Shown: positions 1 through 6,897, counted from the first letter of the stretch. The stretch is DNA of 8,849 bases from Patescibacteria group bacterium (GCA_018821175.1 JAHJMX010000081.1:1-8849), one strand, 5' to 3'. The notes: generated by a model from the letters alone, not told the origin. A program made the numbers and translations.

Positions 1-171
1 ATGCTATGTTGGCCAGTTTGCCCAGATCTCGCTGTAATTGCAGAAGATGGTGAGATGAAAGGAATCGACGTTGATCACTGTAAAAATTGCGGAATGTGCG
101 TAAAGGCATGCCCATTCGGTGCTTTAGAAATGGAAGAAATTCCAGAAACTGAAGATAAATTTAAAAAATAA
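1..171 (+). CDS. porD: 2-oxoacid:ferredoxin oxidoreductase delta subunit (ferredoxin-like), 3' part only
   Basis: This is the C-terminal 56 residues of a small 2x[4Fe-4S] ferredoxin-type subunit that passes electrons from the alpha/beta catalytic subunits to free ferredoxin. A complete second cluster motif C-x2-C-x2-C-x3-C-P is visible at residues 27-37 (CKNCGMCVKACP). Of the first cluster only the last two cysteines remain (C3 and C7 in CWPVCP); by spacing, the previous cysteine should be the codon just before base 1. The ATG at base 1 is therefore very likely an internal Met and the gene is cut by the window edge. The CWxxCPD wording is typical of PorD rather than of a generic ferredoxin. 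The gene ends with TAA 10 bp before porA, which fits the usual delta-alpha-beta order. A gamma subunit, separate or fused, should lie just upstream but is not seen. Confidence 0.9.
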   Translation: MLCWPVCPDLAVIAEDGEMKGIDVDHCKNCGMCVKACPFGALEMEEIPETEDKFKK

Positions 172-181
172 CCAAATTTCG

Positions 182-1366
182 ATGCCAAATAGAACTACAA
201 TGGTTGGAAATGACGCAATGGCTGAGGCTATGCGCCAAATTAATCCCGACGTAGTAGCGGCTTATCCTATAACTCCATCGAGTCATGTAATGGAGAAATT
301 TGCAGATTTTGTGGCTAATGGGAAAGTCGATACTGAATTTGTGCCAGTTGAAAGTGAACATAGCGCAATGAGTGCCTGCATGGGAGCTTCCGCTGCAGGG
401 GGACGCGTGATGACGGCTTCTGGAAGCCAAGGCCTCGCATTAATGCACGAAGTGCTTTATGCGGTTGCTGGAGCGCGCCTGCCAATTGCCCTTGTATGTG
501 GCAATAGAACTTTGAGTGCCCCACTAAATATTCATTGTGATCACAGTGATAGTATGGGGGCGCGCGATAGTGGATGGATTCAGCTTTATAGTGAAACTGT
601 ACAAGAATCTTATGACAACATGATCCAAGCGCTTGTTATTGCAGAAAATCCAAAGGTTCAGACTCCAATAATGGTGTGTTTTGACGCATTTGAGACCACT
701 CACACTCTTTCAAACGTTCAAATCGAAGACGATGAAAAAGTTAAAGAATTTATCGGGGGATACACTCCTAAAAACCCTCTTTTGGACATTGAAAACCCAA
801 TTACTTCAGGTGGATGGGATCGGCCAGATTATCTTTTTGAACATAAAAGATCACAAATCGAAGGCTTAATTAATACTCCGGAAGTTGTAAAAAATATTGG
901 CAAAAAATTCAATGAAATGTTTGGGCGTTCTTACGACACAGTTGAAGCCTACAAGCTGGATAATGCTGATTACGTAGCCATCGCGATGAGCAGTTCATGT
1001 GGGACAATCAAAGAAACTATAGACGACTTGCGTGAAAAAGGTATAAAAGTCGGACTTTTAAAAATAAGGCTTTTCAGGCCATTCCCAGTCAAAGACGTAA
1101 TCAAACATCTTGAAGGTAAAAAAGGCATTGCGGTATTCGACAGAACAATTTCGATGGGAATTGAACAAGGAGCTCCATTATTTAACGAAATCAGAAGTGC
1201 GCTTTACGATTTGGAAACAAAACCGAAAATCCTAAATTTTATTTACGGACTTGGAGGACGAGATATGTATCCAAAAAATGTTGAAAAAGCCTTTGCTGAT
1301 ATTGAAAAATTCGCTAACGGAGAACATGTTGACACTGTACAATTCTTAAATTTGCGGTCTCAATAA
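182..1366 (+). CDS. porA: Pyruvate (2-oxoacid):ferredoxin oxidoreductase, alpha subunit
   Basis: This catalytic subunit joins the beta subunit to oxidise pyruvate with CoA to acetyl-CoA and CO2, reducing ferredoxin; it acts in the cytoplasm. The 394 residues match the usual length of free-standing PorA. Visible family marks are the YPITPSS motif at residues 28-34, the VESEHSA motif at 56-62 with the conserved Glu near the thiamine site, the conserved block HSDSMGARDSGW at 121-132 followed by QE at 141-142, and the domain II motif RLFRPFP at 296-302. The start gives the normal short lead into the GNDAMAEAM segment; there is no Shine-Dalgarno, the leader being an A-rich run. It lies 10 bp after porD and 34 bp before porB. 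Pyruvate is the most likely substrate by similarity, but other 2-oxoacids cannot be excluded from sequence alone. Confidence 0.95.
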   Translation: MPNRTTMVGNDAMAEAMRQINPDVVAAYPITPSSHVMEKFADFVANGKVDTEFVPVESEHSAMSACMGASAAGGRVMTASGSQGLALMHEVLYAVAGARLPIALVCGNRTLSAPLNIHCDHSDSMGARDSGWIQLYSETVQESYDNMIQALVIAENPKVQTPIMVCFDAFETTHTLSNVQIEDDEKVKEFIGGYTPKNPLLDIENPITSGGWDRPDYLFEHKRSQIEGLINTPEVVKNIGKKFNEMFGRSYDTVEAYKLDNADYVAIAMSSSCGTIKETIDDLREKGIKVGLLKIRLFRPFPVKDVIKHLEGKKGIAVFDRTISMGIEQGAPLFNEIRSALYDLETKPKILNFIYGLGGRDMYPKNVEKAFADIEKFANGEHVDTVQFLNLRSQ

Positions 1367-1380
1367 AATTCTCAATAAAA
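1358..1380 (+). repeat. 12-bp-period tandem duplication across the porA stop codon
   Basis: The 11-base unit TCTCAATAAAA occurs at 1358-1368 and again at 1370-1380, giving a 12-base period. Because 12 is a multiple of three, the duplicated TAA (1376-1378) is in frame with the porA stop (1364-1366), so porA ends with a back-up stop codon. It looks like a small slippage duplication. No function is implied. Confidence 0.8.
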
Positions 1381-1400
1381 CTTAAATAAATTTTATAAAT

Positions 1401-2345
1401 ATGAATTTCATACCTTCACTAAAAGAAGTTTCAAAAAATAAATCAGGCGTTGCAACCGGACATAGACTTTGCCCTGGTTGTGGACAAGGAGTTATTTTGA
1501 GACAAATTTTTGCGGCTATTGAAAGCCCTGTTGTCATCGCCAACGCGACTGGCTGTTTGGAAATCTGCACAAGCGGATTCCCGTATAGTTCATGGAATGT
1601 GCCTTGGATTCATAGTTTATTCGAAAATACCGGCGCAGTCATAAGCGGAGTTGAATCAATGCATCGAGCACTGGCAAAAAAAGGGAAACTCACAGATAAA
1701 CAAAAGGAAATTAAATTTTTAGCGTTTGGTGGAGATGGTGGGACTTATGACATTGGGCTTCAAGCTCTTTCTGGCGCACTGGAACGTGGACATAATTTTA
1801 CGTACATTTGTTTCGACAATGAAGGATATATGAATACTGGAGGACAAAGGTCTTCTGCAACTCCATTCTGCGGAGTTACAACAACTTCACCTGCAGGAAG
1901 CGTAGTTCAAGGAAAGCAACAATTCCGCAAAGATATAACAAAAATCGCAGCAGCTCATCATATCCCATATGTTGCACAAGCAGCTCCGTCAAATTTTGCA
2001 GATTTGATGAAAAAAGTAAACAAAGCTGTAAATACTCCTGGCCCAGCATTTATTGATGTACTTTCTGTTTGCCCTCTTGAATGGGGTAGCCCAACAGAGC
2101 TTGGGATGGACATCACTCAAACGGCTATTGATACATGTTTTTGGCCACTTTATGAAATTGAAAATGATAAGTTGAAAATTAATTATAAACCAAAAGAAAA
2201 GAAGCCAATCACTGAGTTCCTCAAAAATCAAAAACGCTTCAAGCATTTAGAAAAACCTGAGAATGCGCATCTAATCGATGTATTCCAACAAGAAGTTGAC
2301 CGCAGATGGGAACTACTGCTTCGAGATGAAGCGGCTGGCGAATAG
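1401..2345 (+). CDS. porB: Pyruvate (2-oxoacid):ferredoxin oxidoreductase, beta subunit
   Basis: This thiamine diphosphate- and [4Fe-4S]-binding subunit pairs with PorA. The 314 residues are normal for PorB. The four expected cluster cysteines are present: C24 and C27 in CPGCGQ, C52 in ATGCLE, and C224 in SVCPLEW. The thiamine diphosphate/Mg motif begins at GDGGTYDIG (residues 111-119) and ends in the DNEGYMNTGGQRS segment (139-151), with N140 as the expected Mg-binding Asn. The C-terminal segment ending in a charged RRWELLLRDE helix is usual for the family. The start at 1401 leaves the typical lead of about 20 residues before GHRLCPGCG; the leader is purely A/T-rich with no Shine-Dalgarno. 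The stop is TAG, the only one in the window. It follows porA by 34 bp and precedes the deaminase by 20 bp, so co-transcription is likely. Confidence 0.95.
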   Translation: MNFIPSLKEVSKNKSGVATGHRLCPGCGQGVILRQIFAAIESPVVIANATGCLEICTSGFPYSSWNVPWIHSLFENTGAVISGVESMHRALAKKGKLTDKQKEIKFLAFGGDGGTYDIGLQALSGALERGHNFTYICFDNEGYMNTGGQRSSATPFCGVTTTSPAGSVVQGKQQFRKDITKIAAAHHIPYVAQAAPSNFADLMKKVNKAVNTPGPAFIDVLSVCPLEWGSPTELGMDITQTAIDTCFWPLYEIENDKLKINYKPKEKKPITEFLKNQKRFKHLEKPENAHLIDVFQQEVDRRWELLLRDEAAGE

Positions 2346-2365
2346 AATCTAACAAATATATTAAA

Positions 2366-2860
2366 ATGGCGATTACTGATGAAGATCTAAAATTCCTGAA
2401 GATTGTAGACGAAATGGAGCCAGCCGCACACTGCCTTCGCGCAAAAATTGCAGCAGCAATTGTGAAGAATAATGAAATTGTAGTTAAACATTGCAATGAT
2501 TGGCATCCGGAGTACGATTGCAGCAAAATCGGTTGTATCAGGGATGAAATGAAAATCGAATCTGGGAAACGCCGAGAAGTTTGTTTTGGGATTTGCGCCG
2601 AACAATGGTGTCTTGCCATCGCAGCAAAAAAAGGCTTATCAGTAGAAGGATCAACCCTTTATTGTACAAAACATCCATGCCGAGTCTGCTCAAGCTTAAT
2701 TGCTGAAAGCGGCATTGTGCGCGTAGTTTACCAAGAAGGTTATCCAGAAGTTCTCCCTAAATTCAATATACTTGAAGACCGCGGAATCATTGTAGAACAA
2801 GGCCCAAATATTATTTATGCAAAGAACGCTGATCCAGTTTTAAAAGAACCAACTATTTAA
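2366..2860 (+). CDS. dCMP deaminase-like zinc-dependent deaminase with a CAE motif
   Basis: A 164-residue protein of the cytidine/deoxycytidylate deaminase superfamily. The zinc site is readable: C77-A78-E79 supplies one zinc ligand and the catalytic glutamate, and P104-C105-x2-C108 supplies the other two. The stretch before it (C52, then GCIRDE at 56-61 and SGKRREVC at 66-73) and the EGYPE segment after it (124-128) follow bacterial/archaeal dCMP deaminases, where the motif is normally HAEQNA. Here the His is replaced by Cys, as in cytidine deaminases, and the following Asn is Trp (QWC). Such enzymes turn dCMP into dUMP for dTMP synthesis, but the altered motif and the changed NGxP-like loop (around N44-P48) make the true substrate uncertain. 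It lies 20 bp after porB, with no Shine-Dalgarno, and is probably co-transcribed with the por genes, a pairing with no evident metabolic logic. Confidence 0.85.
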   Translation: MAITDEDLKFLKIVDEMEPAAHCLRAKIAAAIVKNNEIVVKHCNDWHPEYDCSKIGCIRDEMKIESGKRREVCFGICAEQWCLAIAAKKGLSVEGSTLYCTKHPCRVCSSLIAESGIVRVVYQEGYPEVLPKFNILEDRGIIVEQGPNIIYAKNADPVLKEPTI

Positions 2861-2890
2861 GCAAATACAAAAAGTCTGTGTTTTAATTCC

Positions 2891-2930
2891 CAGGCTGGAT
2901 TGCTCCAATCACATCCTGTTATTTCTTTTC
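2891..2930. terminator. Weak hairpin between convergent genes, possible terminator
   Basis: In the 58-bp gap between the convergent deaminase gene and pepA there is an imperfect hairpin. The inner stem is GATTG (2898-2902) with CAATC (2906-2910) around a CTC loop. An outer CAGG/CCTG pair (2891-2894 with 2915-2918) is separated from it by unpaired bases. On the plus strand it is followed by a T-rich run (2919-2930), which could stop the por transcript. The minus-strand side has only a distant T run (five T's, rc of 2869-2873). The stem is short, so support is modest. Confidence 0.35.
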
Positions 2931-4397
2931 AAGAAATCTTGTAAGCATTCTCACCCCGTATCCGGTTGCAAATGAATAGTCTATTGCTTTAGGTTTTTTC
3001 GCAAAAGCTGTTCCAGCAATATCTAAATGTGCCCAACGAGTTTTTCCAACAAAAAATTCCAAAAATGCTCCAGCTTTTGAAGCTCCAGCCCCGTATCCTT
3101 CATCGATATTTCTAATATCCGCTAATTTCCCTTTCATATCTTCTCTATGTTTTTCGTGAATTGGAAGCTGCCAAATAAGTTCGTCAACTTCATCCCCGGC
3201 ACGTTTTAATTCATCAACTAAAATCTGATTATTCCCCATGACTCCAGCATATTGGCTTCCAAGCGCCACAATGCAAGCTCCTGTCAAAGTTGCAAGATCT
3301 ATAACTTCACCTGGTTGATATTTTTCAATACCATAAGAAAGTGCATCTGCCAAAATCAATCGACCTTCTGCATCAGTATTTTTGATTTCAATAGTTTGCC
3401 CGGAATAAGATGTAACAATATCTTCAGGTCTTTGCGCATCTGCATCAATTAAATTTTCAGTAACTGGAATTATTCCAATCACACTTCTTTGAATACCAAG
3501 TTTTTGAAGCAATTTAAAAGCTCCAAGAACAGTGACTCCCCCAGCCTTATCTTGCTGCATATCACTAATGTATTGCGTCGGTTTCAAATTGTATCCTCCA
3601 GTATCAAAAATCAATCCTTTCCCAACAAGCATAACTGGCGGCTGTTTTGCAGCAACCCCTTTTGGCTTGTACTCTAAGATAATCAACTTTGCACCATTTT
3701 TCCCAGATCCAGCATTTACACTTAAAAAAGCTCCCATACCAAGCTTTTCCAGCTTTGCTTTCTCCAAAATTGTAATTTTATATTTATTGTCCTTAGCAAT
3801 TTTTTTCGCTTCATTTGCAAAATATTCTGGAGTTACAATATTTGCAGGCGCATTTACAAGGTCTCTAGTAAAATTGACTGCATCTGCAATCAACACCGCT
3901 TTCTCAAACTTCTCTTTCAAATTTTTGTTCAAATTTTTTCGAACAATAACAGCTTCATCAAACAGTTTTTCATCTGCCTTTTTCTTATTTTTCCCAGTCT
4001 TGTAAATTGCAGGAGTGTAATTAACAAGCGCAATTCCCTCTCCAAACGCCTGAGCATATTCATCGAATTCTGCGACAAAATAATATGCAATTTTCTGCAC
4101 TCTAGATTGCATCATGCTTTTCGTAGAATGTGCAATCGCATCACGAACATTTTTTTCTTTCAAATCTTTAATTTTCCCCATCCCAACAAAACAAATTTGC
4201 TTGTTCCCATCTTTTGAATTCATCATAAAAATTTCCGCTTCATCTTTTTTCCCACTAAAAATTTTGTCTTTTTTTAAATCAGAAATAATATTTTTAAGCT
4301 TAACGTCATAGTTTTTCAAGATTTTATCGTCTTCAAAAACCAAACAAATTAAAGCGTCCACCTTCACATCAAAATCAGCAGAATAAGAAATTTTCAT
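2919..4397 (-). CDS. pepA: Leucyl aminopeptidase, M17 family cytosol aminopeptidase
   Basis: This is a two-metal exopeptidase that removes N-terminal residues from peptides in the cytoplasm; it is normally hexameric. The 492 residues are full length, with a variable N-terminal domain (about 1-165) and the conserved catalytic domain after it. All catalytic residues are in place at a constant 10-residue offset from E. coli PepA: K260 (VGKG), D265 (FDTGG), K272 (NLKPT), D283 (QQDKAGG), D342 and E344, and R346 within the M17 signature NTDAEGRL (340-347). One small variation is DKAGG where DMGG is common. The ATG at 4397 leads directly into a typical N-terminal beta strand; no Shine-Dalgarno is present. 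It is separated from the Nudix gene upstream by 91 bp that hold a good promoter candidate, so it probably has its own transcript. Small cells with few amino-acid pathways may use it to recycle peptides; this last point is inference. Confidence 0.97.
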   Translation of the reverse strand: MKISYSADFDVKVDALICLVFEDDKILKNYDVKLKNIISDLKKDKIFSGKKDEAEIFMMNSKDGNKQICFVGMGKIKDLKEKNVRDAIAHSTKSMMQSRVQKIAYYFVAEFDEYAQAFGEGIALVNYTPAIYKTGKNKKKADEKLFDEAVIVRKNLNKNLKEKFEKAVLIADAVNFTRDLVNAPANIVTPEYFANEAKKIAKDNKYKITILEKAKLEKLGMGAFLSVNAGSGKNGAKLIILEYKPKGVAAKQPPVMLVGKGLIFDTGGYNLKPTQYISDMQQDKAGGVTVLGAFKLLQKLGIQRSVIGIIPVTENLIDADAQRPEDIVTSYSGQTIEIKNTDAEGRLILADALSYGIEKYQPGEVIDLATLTGACIVALGSQYAGVMGNNQILVDELKRAGDEVDELIWQLPIHEKHREDMKGKLADIRNIDEGYGAGASKAGAFLEFFVGKTRWAHLDIAGTAFAKKPKAIDYSFATGYGVRMLTRFLEKK

Positions 4398-4432
4398 TTT
4401 GAATATATGTTAAACAAATCAATTGCTTTTCC

Positions 4433-4461
4433 AATATATATAAAAGGCTTTTAATTGTCGA
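4433..4461 (-). promoter_or_regulatory. Predicted sigma-70-like promoter for pepA
   Basis: Read on the minus strand, TCGACA (4461-4456, 5/6 to TTGACA) is followed after exactly 17 bases by TATATT (4438-4433, 5/6 to TATAAT). Transcription would start near 4426, giving a leader of about 29 nt to the pepA ATG at 4397. The spot is the only sizeable gap in the minus-strand gene row, which supports a real promoter. AT-rich sequence makes chance matches to the -10 box common, but the matched -35 and spacing raise confidence. Confidence 0.6.
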
Positions 4462-4488
4462 GGCTAGAACCCAAGCTTAAATAGCGTT

Positions 4489-4926
4489 TCATTTTGATTC
4501 CAAGAATTCCTTAGCTTTATGCAAAATCAACCGTGCATTTTTGAAGGTGACTTTCTGCATTGCATCGTCATACTCAAGCCAATCATAACCCTTATGTTCA
4601 TGCGACAAATCAACGTTATTACAATTCGCAACACCAAGAAAAAAAACAACATCTTTGGAAATCATTTTATCATCATAAATGAATTTATAATTCATGACTT
4701 CACGAAAACCATCTATGAAATTTACATCTTTAATCCCAGTTTCCTCTTCAAGTTCACGAAGAGCAGTTTCCTTTTCATTCTCATTATCTTCAACATGACC
4801 TTTTGGAAATTCCCAGTGTCCCTGAGGATAATGTAACAACAAAAACTTCATATTTTTTCCTTTGCATTCACTAAAAACAACGACCCCGCAAGATTTCTCG
4901 TTAAGAATTTCTCTTTCAATATTCAT
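4489..4926 (-). CDS. Nudix hydrolase, Ap4A hydrolase-like
   Basis: A small Nudix enzyme expected to cleave a nucleoside diphosphate linked to another group; the closest pattern is bacterial bis(5'-nucleosyl)-tetraphosphatase, which clears Ap4A and similar alarmone-like dinucleotides. Counting from the start used here (145 residues), the Nudix box G-x5-E-x7-R-E-L-x-E-E-x-G-I is complete from G43 to I65, preceded by the GHWEFPKG segment (36-43) typical of this subfamily. A YKF and later SHEHKGYDWL (108-117) also match it. Two starts are possible. The upstream ATG at 4950 overlaps rnc by 22 bp and adds eight residues. I prefer the ATG at 4926, two bases after the rnc stop, because it gives the usual short lead into the first strand (CGVVVF). 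Neither has a Shine-Dalgarno. The stop is TGA, with an in-frame TAA four codons further on. Confidence 0.88.
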   Translation of the reverse strand: MNIEREILNEKSCGVVVFSECKGKNMKFLLLHYPQGHWEFPKGHVEDNENEKETALRELEEETGIKDVNFIDGFREVMNYKFIYDDKMISKDVVFFLGVANCNNVDLSHEHKGYDWLEYDDAMQKVTFKNARLILHKAKEFLESK

Positions 4927-4928
4927 AT

Positions 4929-5639
4929 TTATTTTTTCAAATTTTCCCACTTTTTCACATTAACAATGGCTTCACGAGCAGCAGCCTCTTCGGCTTTTTG
5001 TTTGCTACTCTCTGTTCCTTTGCCAACTAAAGTATCCCCCAAATATGCTGCCATTACAAATGCTTTCGCATGATCAGGCCCTGATGCACTTATCAACCTA
5101 TATTCCGGAGTAATATCAACTTTTTCCTGAGAAAGTTCTTGAAAATGTGATTTTGCATCAATGTGAAGCCCTTCTTCAAGGATTTCCTCAAGCGTTTGTA
5201 ATATGAATTCATCAATAAAAGTATGTGTAACTCGATATCCTTTATCAAGATATAACGCTCCAATAAAAGCTTCGATCGTATTTGCCAAAATATATTTCTT
5301 TTTCCTTCCACCGGATTTTTCTTCCCCTTTACTCAAATATAAATAGGCTCCCAAATCCAATTCCTCGGCAACTTTTGCAAGATTTTTCCCCTTAACAAGT
5401 GCACTGCGAAAATTCGTCAAATCTCCTTCACTTTTATTCGGATATGTTTTATACAAAAATTCAGTTGTAGTAAGTTCCAAAACCGCATCTCCCAAAAACT
5501 CAAGCCTTTCATTATGCTCTTGCTCGGAATCACGATGTTCATTTACATAAGATTTGTGAACAAAGGCACAATTCAAAAGATCACGGTTTTCAAACGTAAT
5601 TCCCAGTTTTTTCTCTAATTTCTCATAACGATTTGGCAT
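4929..5639 (-). CDS. rnc: Ribonuclease III
   Basis: A double-strand-specific endonuclease that cuts rRNA precursors and structured mRNAs; it acts as a homodimer with Mg. The 236 residues hold an N-terminal catalytic domain (about 1-155) and a C-terminal double-stranded RNA-binding domain (about 160-230). The signature NERLEFLGDAVLE lies at 43-55, with E44, E47 and D51 matching E. coli E38, E41 and D45. The second metal-site block is LANTIEAFIGALYLD (118-132), with E123 matching E. coli E117. Position 120 is Asn where E. coli has Asp114, a common natural variation. In the RNA-binding domain the KQKAEEAAAREA helix is recognisable (213-224). The ATG overlaps the end of nusB by 17 bp, and no later Met fits, so the overlap is real. 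The gene is part of the tightly packed ribosome-related row and has no Shine-Dalgarno. Confidence 0.97.
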   Translation of the reverse strand: MPNRYEKLEKKLGITFENRDLLNCAFVHKSYVNEHRDSEQEHNERLEFLGDAVLELTTTEFLYKTYPNKSEGDLTNFRSALVKGKNLAKVAEELDLGAYLYLSKGEEKSGGRKKKYILANTIEAFIGALYLDKGYRVTHTFIDEFILQTLEEILEEGLHIDAKSHFQELSQEKVDITPEYRLISASGPDHAKAFVMAAYLGDTLVGKGTESSKQKAEEAAAREAIVNVKKWENLKK

Positions 5640-6066
5640 TTGAATATTTTGTCATCACAGTGCTAAGCACTCCATTAATAAATTTTGGTGAATTTGTATC
5701 TCCGTAAACTTTTGCAACTTCGATCGCCTCATTTATCGCAACCACAGGAGGAATGTCTTCTGCAAAAGCAATTTCATAAACTCCAATTTCCAAAATAGCA
5801 CGATCAACAGGAGCAATTTTATCAACAGGCCATTCTGGCGCATTTTCTTCGATCATCCCAAATATTTCTTCACGTTTTGCAAGTACTCCAAGAATCGTTT
5901 CCTTAGCAAAAACATCATCTTGCACCTTCCCATCTGCAAGTTGAGTCATATTATAAACAAGGGATTTAAGTATATCGATCTCCTTAACGTCGGTTTTCTG
6001 GAGAAATTCATACTCAAAGATTGTTTGCATCACTGCAATTCTAGAAAGATGACGATAACTTGCCAT
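5623..6066 (-). CDS. nusB: Transcription antitermination factor NusB
   Basis: NusB binds NusE (ribosomal protein S10) and boxA RNA to keep RNA polymerase going through rRNA operons. The 147-residue all-helical protein matches the family throughout. It opens with the basic RHLSRIAVMQTIFEYEF segment (residues 5-21). In the second half it carries the block W79-PVDKI-APVDRAILEIGVYEI, then DIPPVVAINEAIEVAKVYGD and KFINGVL, all characteristic. It stops with TGA inside the first codons of rnc (17-bp overlap), so translation of the two is probably coupled. It begins nine bases after rpmF with no Shine-Dalgarno. Linking nusB to rnc and rpmF puts rRNA antitermination, rRNA processing and a ribosomal protein in one transcript. 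Confidence 0.97.
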   Translation of the reverse strand: MASYRHLSRIAVMQTIFEYEFLQKTDVKEIDILKSLVYNMTQLADGKVQDDVFAKETILGVLAKREEIFGMIEENAPEWPVDKIAPVDRAILEIGVYEIAFAEDIPPVVAINEAIEVAKVYGDTNSPKFINGVLSTVMTKYSNAKSL

Positions 6067-6075
6067 AATTTACTT

Positions 6076-6315
6076 TTACGCTTTTACCGTTGTAATTTTG
6101 TCAATTTTCTTTTGAAGATCGATCACTTGGCGACCCTTGTGTTTCCCACATTCTTTACAAACATGGTGAACAAGTTTCGCAGCACCACAATCATCACATT
6201 TTACTATGTGCACAAGATCAATAAGTTGTTTTTGCGCACGTTGTTGGAAGGCGGAATAACGACGTTTTGATCTAGCTTTCGAGGTCTTCTTTTTGGGTAC
6301 TGGATGCTTAGGCAT
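6076..6315 (-). CDS. rpmF: 50S ribosomal protein L32, zinc-binding form
   Basis: A small large-subunit ribosomal protein of 79 residues. The N-terminus MPKHPVPKKKTSK followed by a basic segment (KARSKRR, residues 13-19) is the L32 hallmark. Four cysteines form a zinc ribbon: C40-x2-C43 and C53-x2-C56. This is therefore the zinc-containing (C+) version rather than the cysteine-free paralogue used by some bacteria under zinc shortage. It starts three bases after the DUF177 gene ends, the classic yceD-rpmF pairing, and is followed after nine bases by nusB instead of plsX or fab genes. The tail past the zinc ribbon (about 57-79) is somewhat longer than in E. coli L32. Confidence 0.97.
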   Translation of the reverse strand: MPKHPVPKKKTSKARSKRRYSAFQQRAQKQLIDLVHIVKCDDCGAAKLVHHVCKECGKHKGRQVIDLQKKIDKITTVKA

Positions 6316-6318
6316 ACT

Positions 6319-6882
6319 TTATTCTTTATATAAATCTTTTAAAATAGATAGTGGCTTGTGGGTTTGTGTATTATTGTCAGCCAGACTATTGGCTTTACAG
6401 AGGCATTTGCCCTCATTTAAATCTTTCCCACACAAAGGGCAAAGGCCCTCACAGCTACTAGAGCATACTGGAATCATTGGAAAATGCAAGATTATTTCTT
6501 GTCGTAAAAAATCAGTGATATCAATTGAAAATGATTTCATGTCAACGTAATACTCATCAAAAATATCAGAATCTTGCTTTGTGCGTTCGAACACAAACAC
6601 GCGAGAAACAGGTTCTGAAGTAATTTCATAAGAAAACTGTTTCGTGCACTTTGTGCATTTTAAATTCATTTTAAGATGCAAATCATCAATCGTCACAAGA
6701 ATCCCTCCATCAACTTTCATGAATGAAGCAAAACCTTTCACATTTGATGTAATTTCAGGTTCAACCCAAGATTCTTCTGCAATTTCGAATGTAACCGGAT
6801 CATCAAGCTCAAACTTATAGCTAGTCCCCTGCCCAGCATGAATTAATTGTCCAACCTCAAATATAAATCCTTTTTGTCTCAT
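6319..6882 (-). CDS. yceD: DUF177/YceD family protein, zinc-motif containing
   Basis: A member of the DUF177 (YceD) family, which is almost always encoded next to rpmF and has been linked to 23S rRNA or large-subunit maturation; its exact biochemical role is not settled. The 187 residues show the two expected cysteine sites. The first is C76-x2-C79 in the middle (LKCTKC). The second is the C-terminal signature C140-x3-C144-x3-C148-P-x-C151-G with DLN (154-156) and C160-x-C162, followed by the usual closing segment PLSILKDLYK (177-186). The second site is the most diagnostic part and is intact. The ATG at 6882 gives a beta-rich N-terminal domain of normal size. It lies 15 bp after the BI-1 gene and three before rpmF, with an A/T-rich leader and no Shine-Dalgarno. 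Confidence 0.9.
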   Translation of the reverse strand: MRQKGFIFEVGQLIHAGQGTSYKFELDDPVTFEIAEESWVEPEITSNVKGFASFMKVDGGILVTIDDLHLKMNLKCTKCTKQFSYEITSEPVSRVFVFERTKQDSDIFDEYYVDMKSFSIDITDFLRQEIILHFPMIPVCSSSCEGLCPLCGKDLNEGKCLCKANSLADNNTQTHKPLSILKDLYKE

Positions 6883-6897
6883 AAGTTTAATTTAACG

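Noticed and set aside
1..3. ATG at base 1 as the true start of the delta subunit
   Set aside because: The first iron-sulfur motif would lose two of its four cysteines; by spacing one should sit just before base 1, so the Met is internal and the gene is truncated.
2239..2619. 126-residue open frame on the minus strand across the porB end and the deaminase start
   Set aside because: Both strands cannot sensibly code here: the plus-strand genes have clear motifs, and this frame shows none.
3532..4005. 157-residue open frame on the plus strand opposite pepA
   Set aside because: It lies wholly antisense to a complete, motif-rich pepA; its hydrophobic, Phe/Ser-rich translation is what the complement of a Lys/Glu-rich gene yields. 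No family resemblance was seen.
4441..4453. AAAAGCCTTTT (minus strand) as a terminator hairpin after the Nudix gene
   Set aside because: The palindrome leaves almost no loop and the stem is A/T only; it also lies inside the spacer of the predicted pepA promoter.
5280..5282. Asn at position 120 of RNase III instead of the E. coli Asp114 as a sign of lost catalysis
   Set aside because: Asn at this position is common in active RNase III proteins, and the essential E47, D51 and E123 equivalents are all present.
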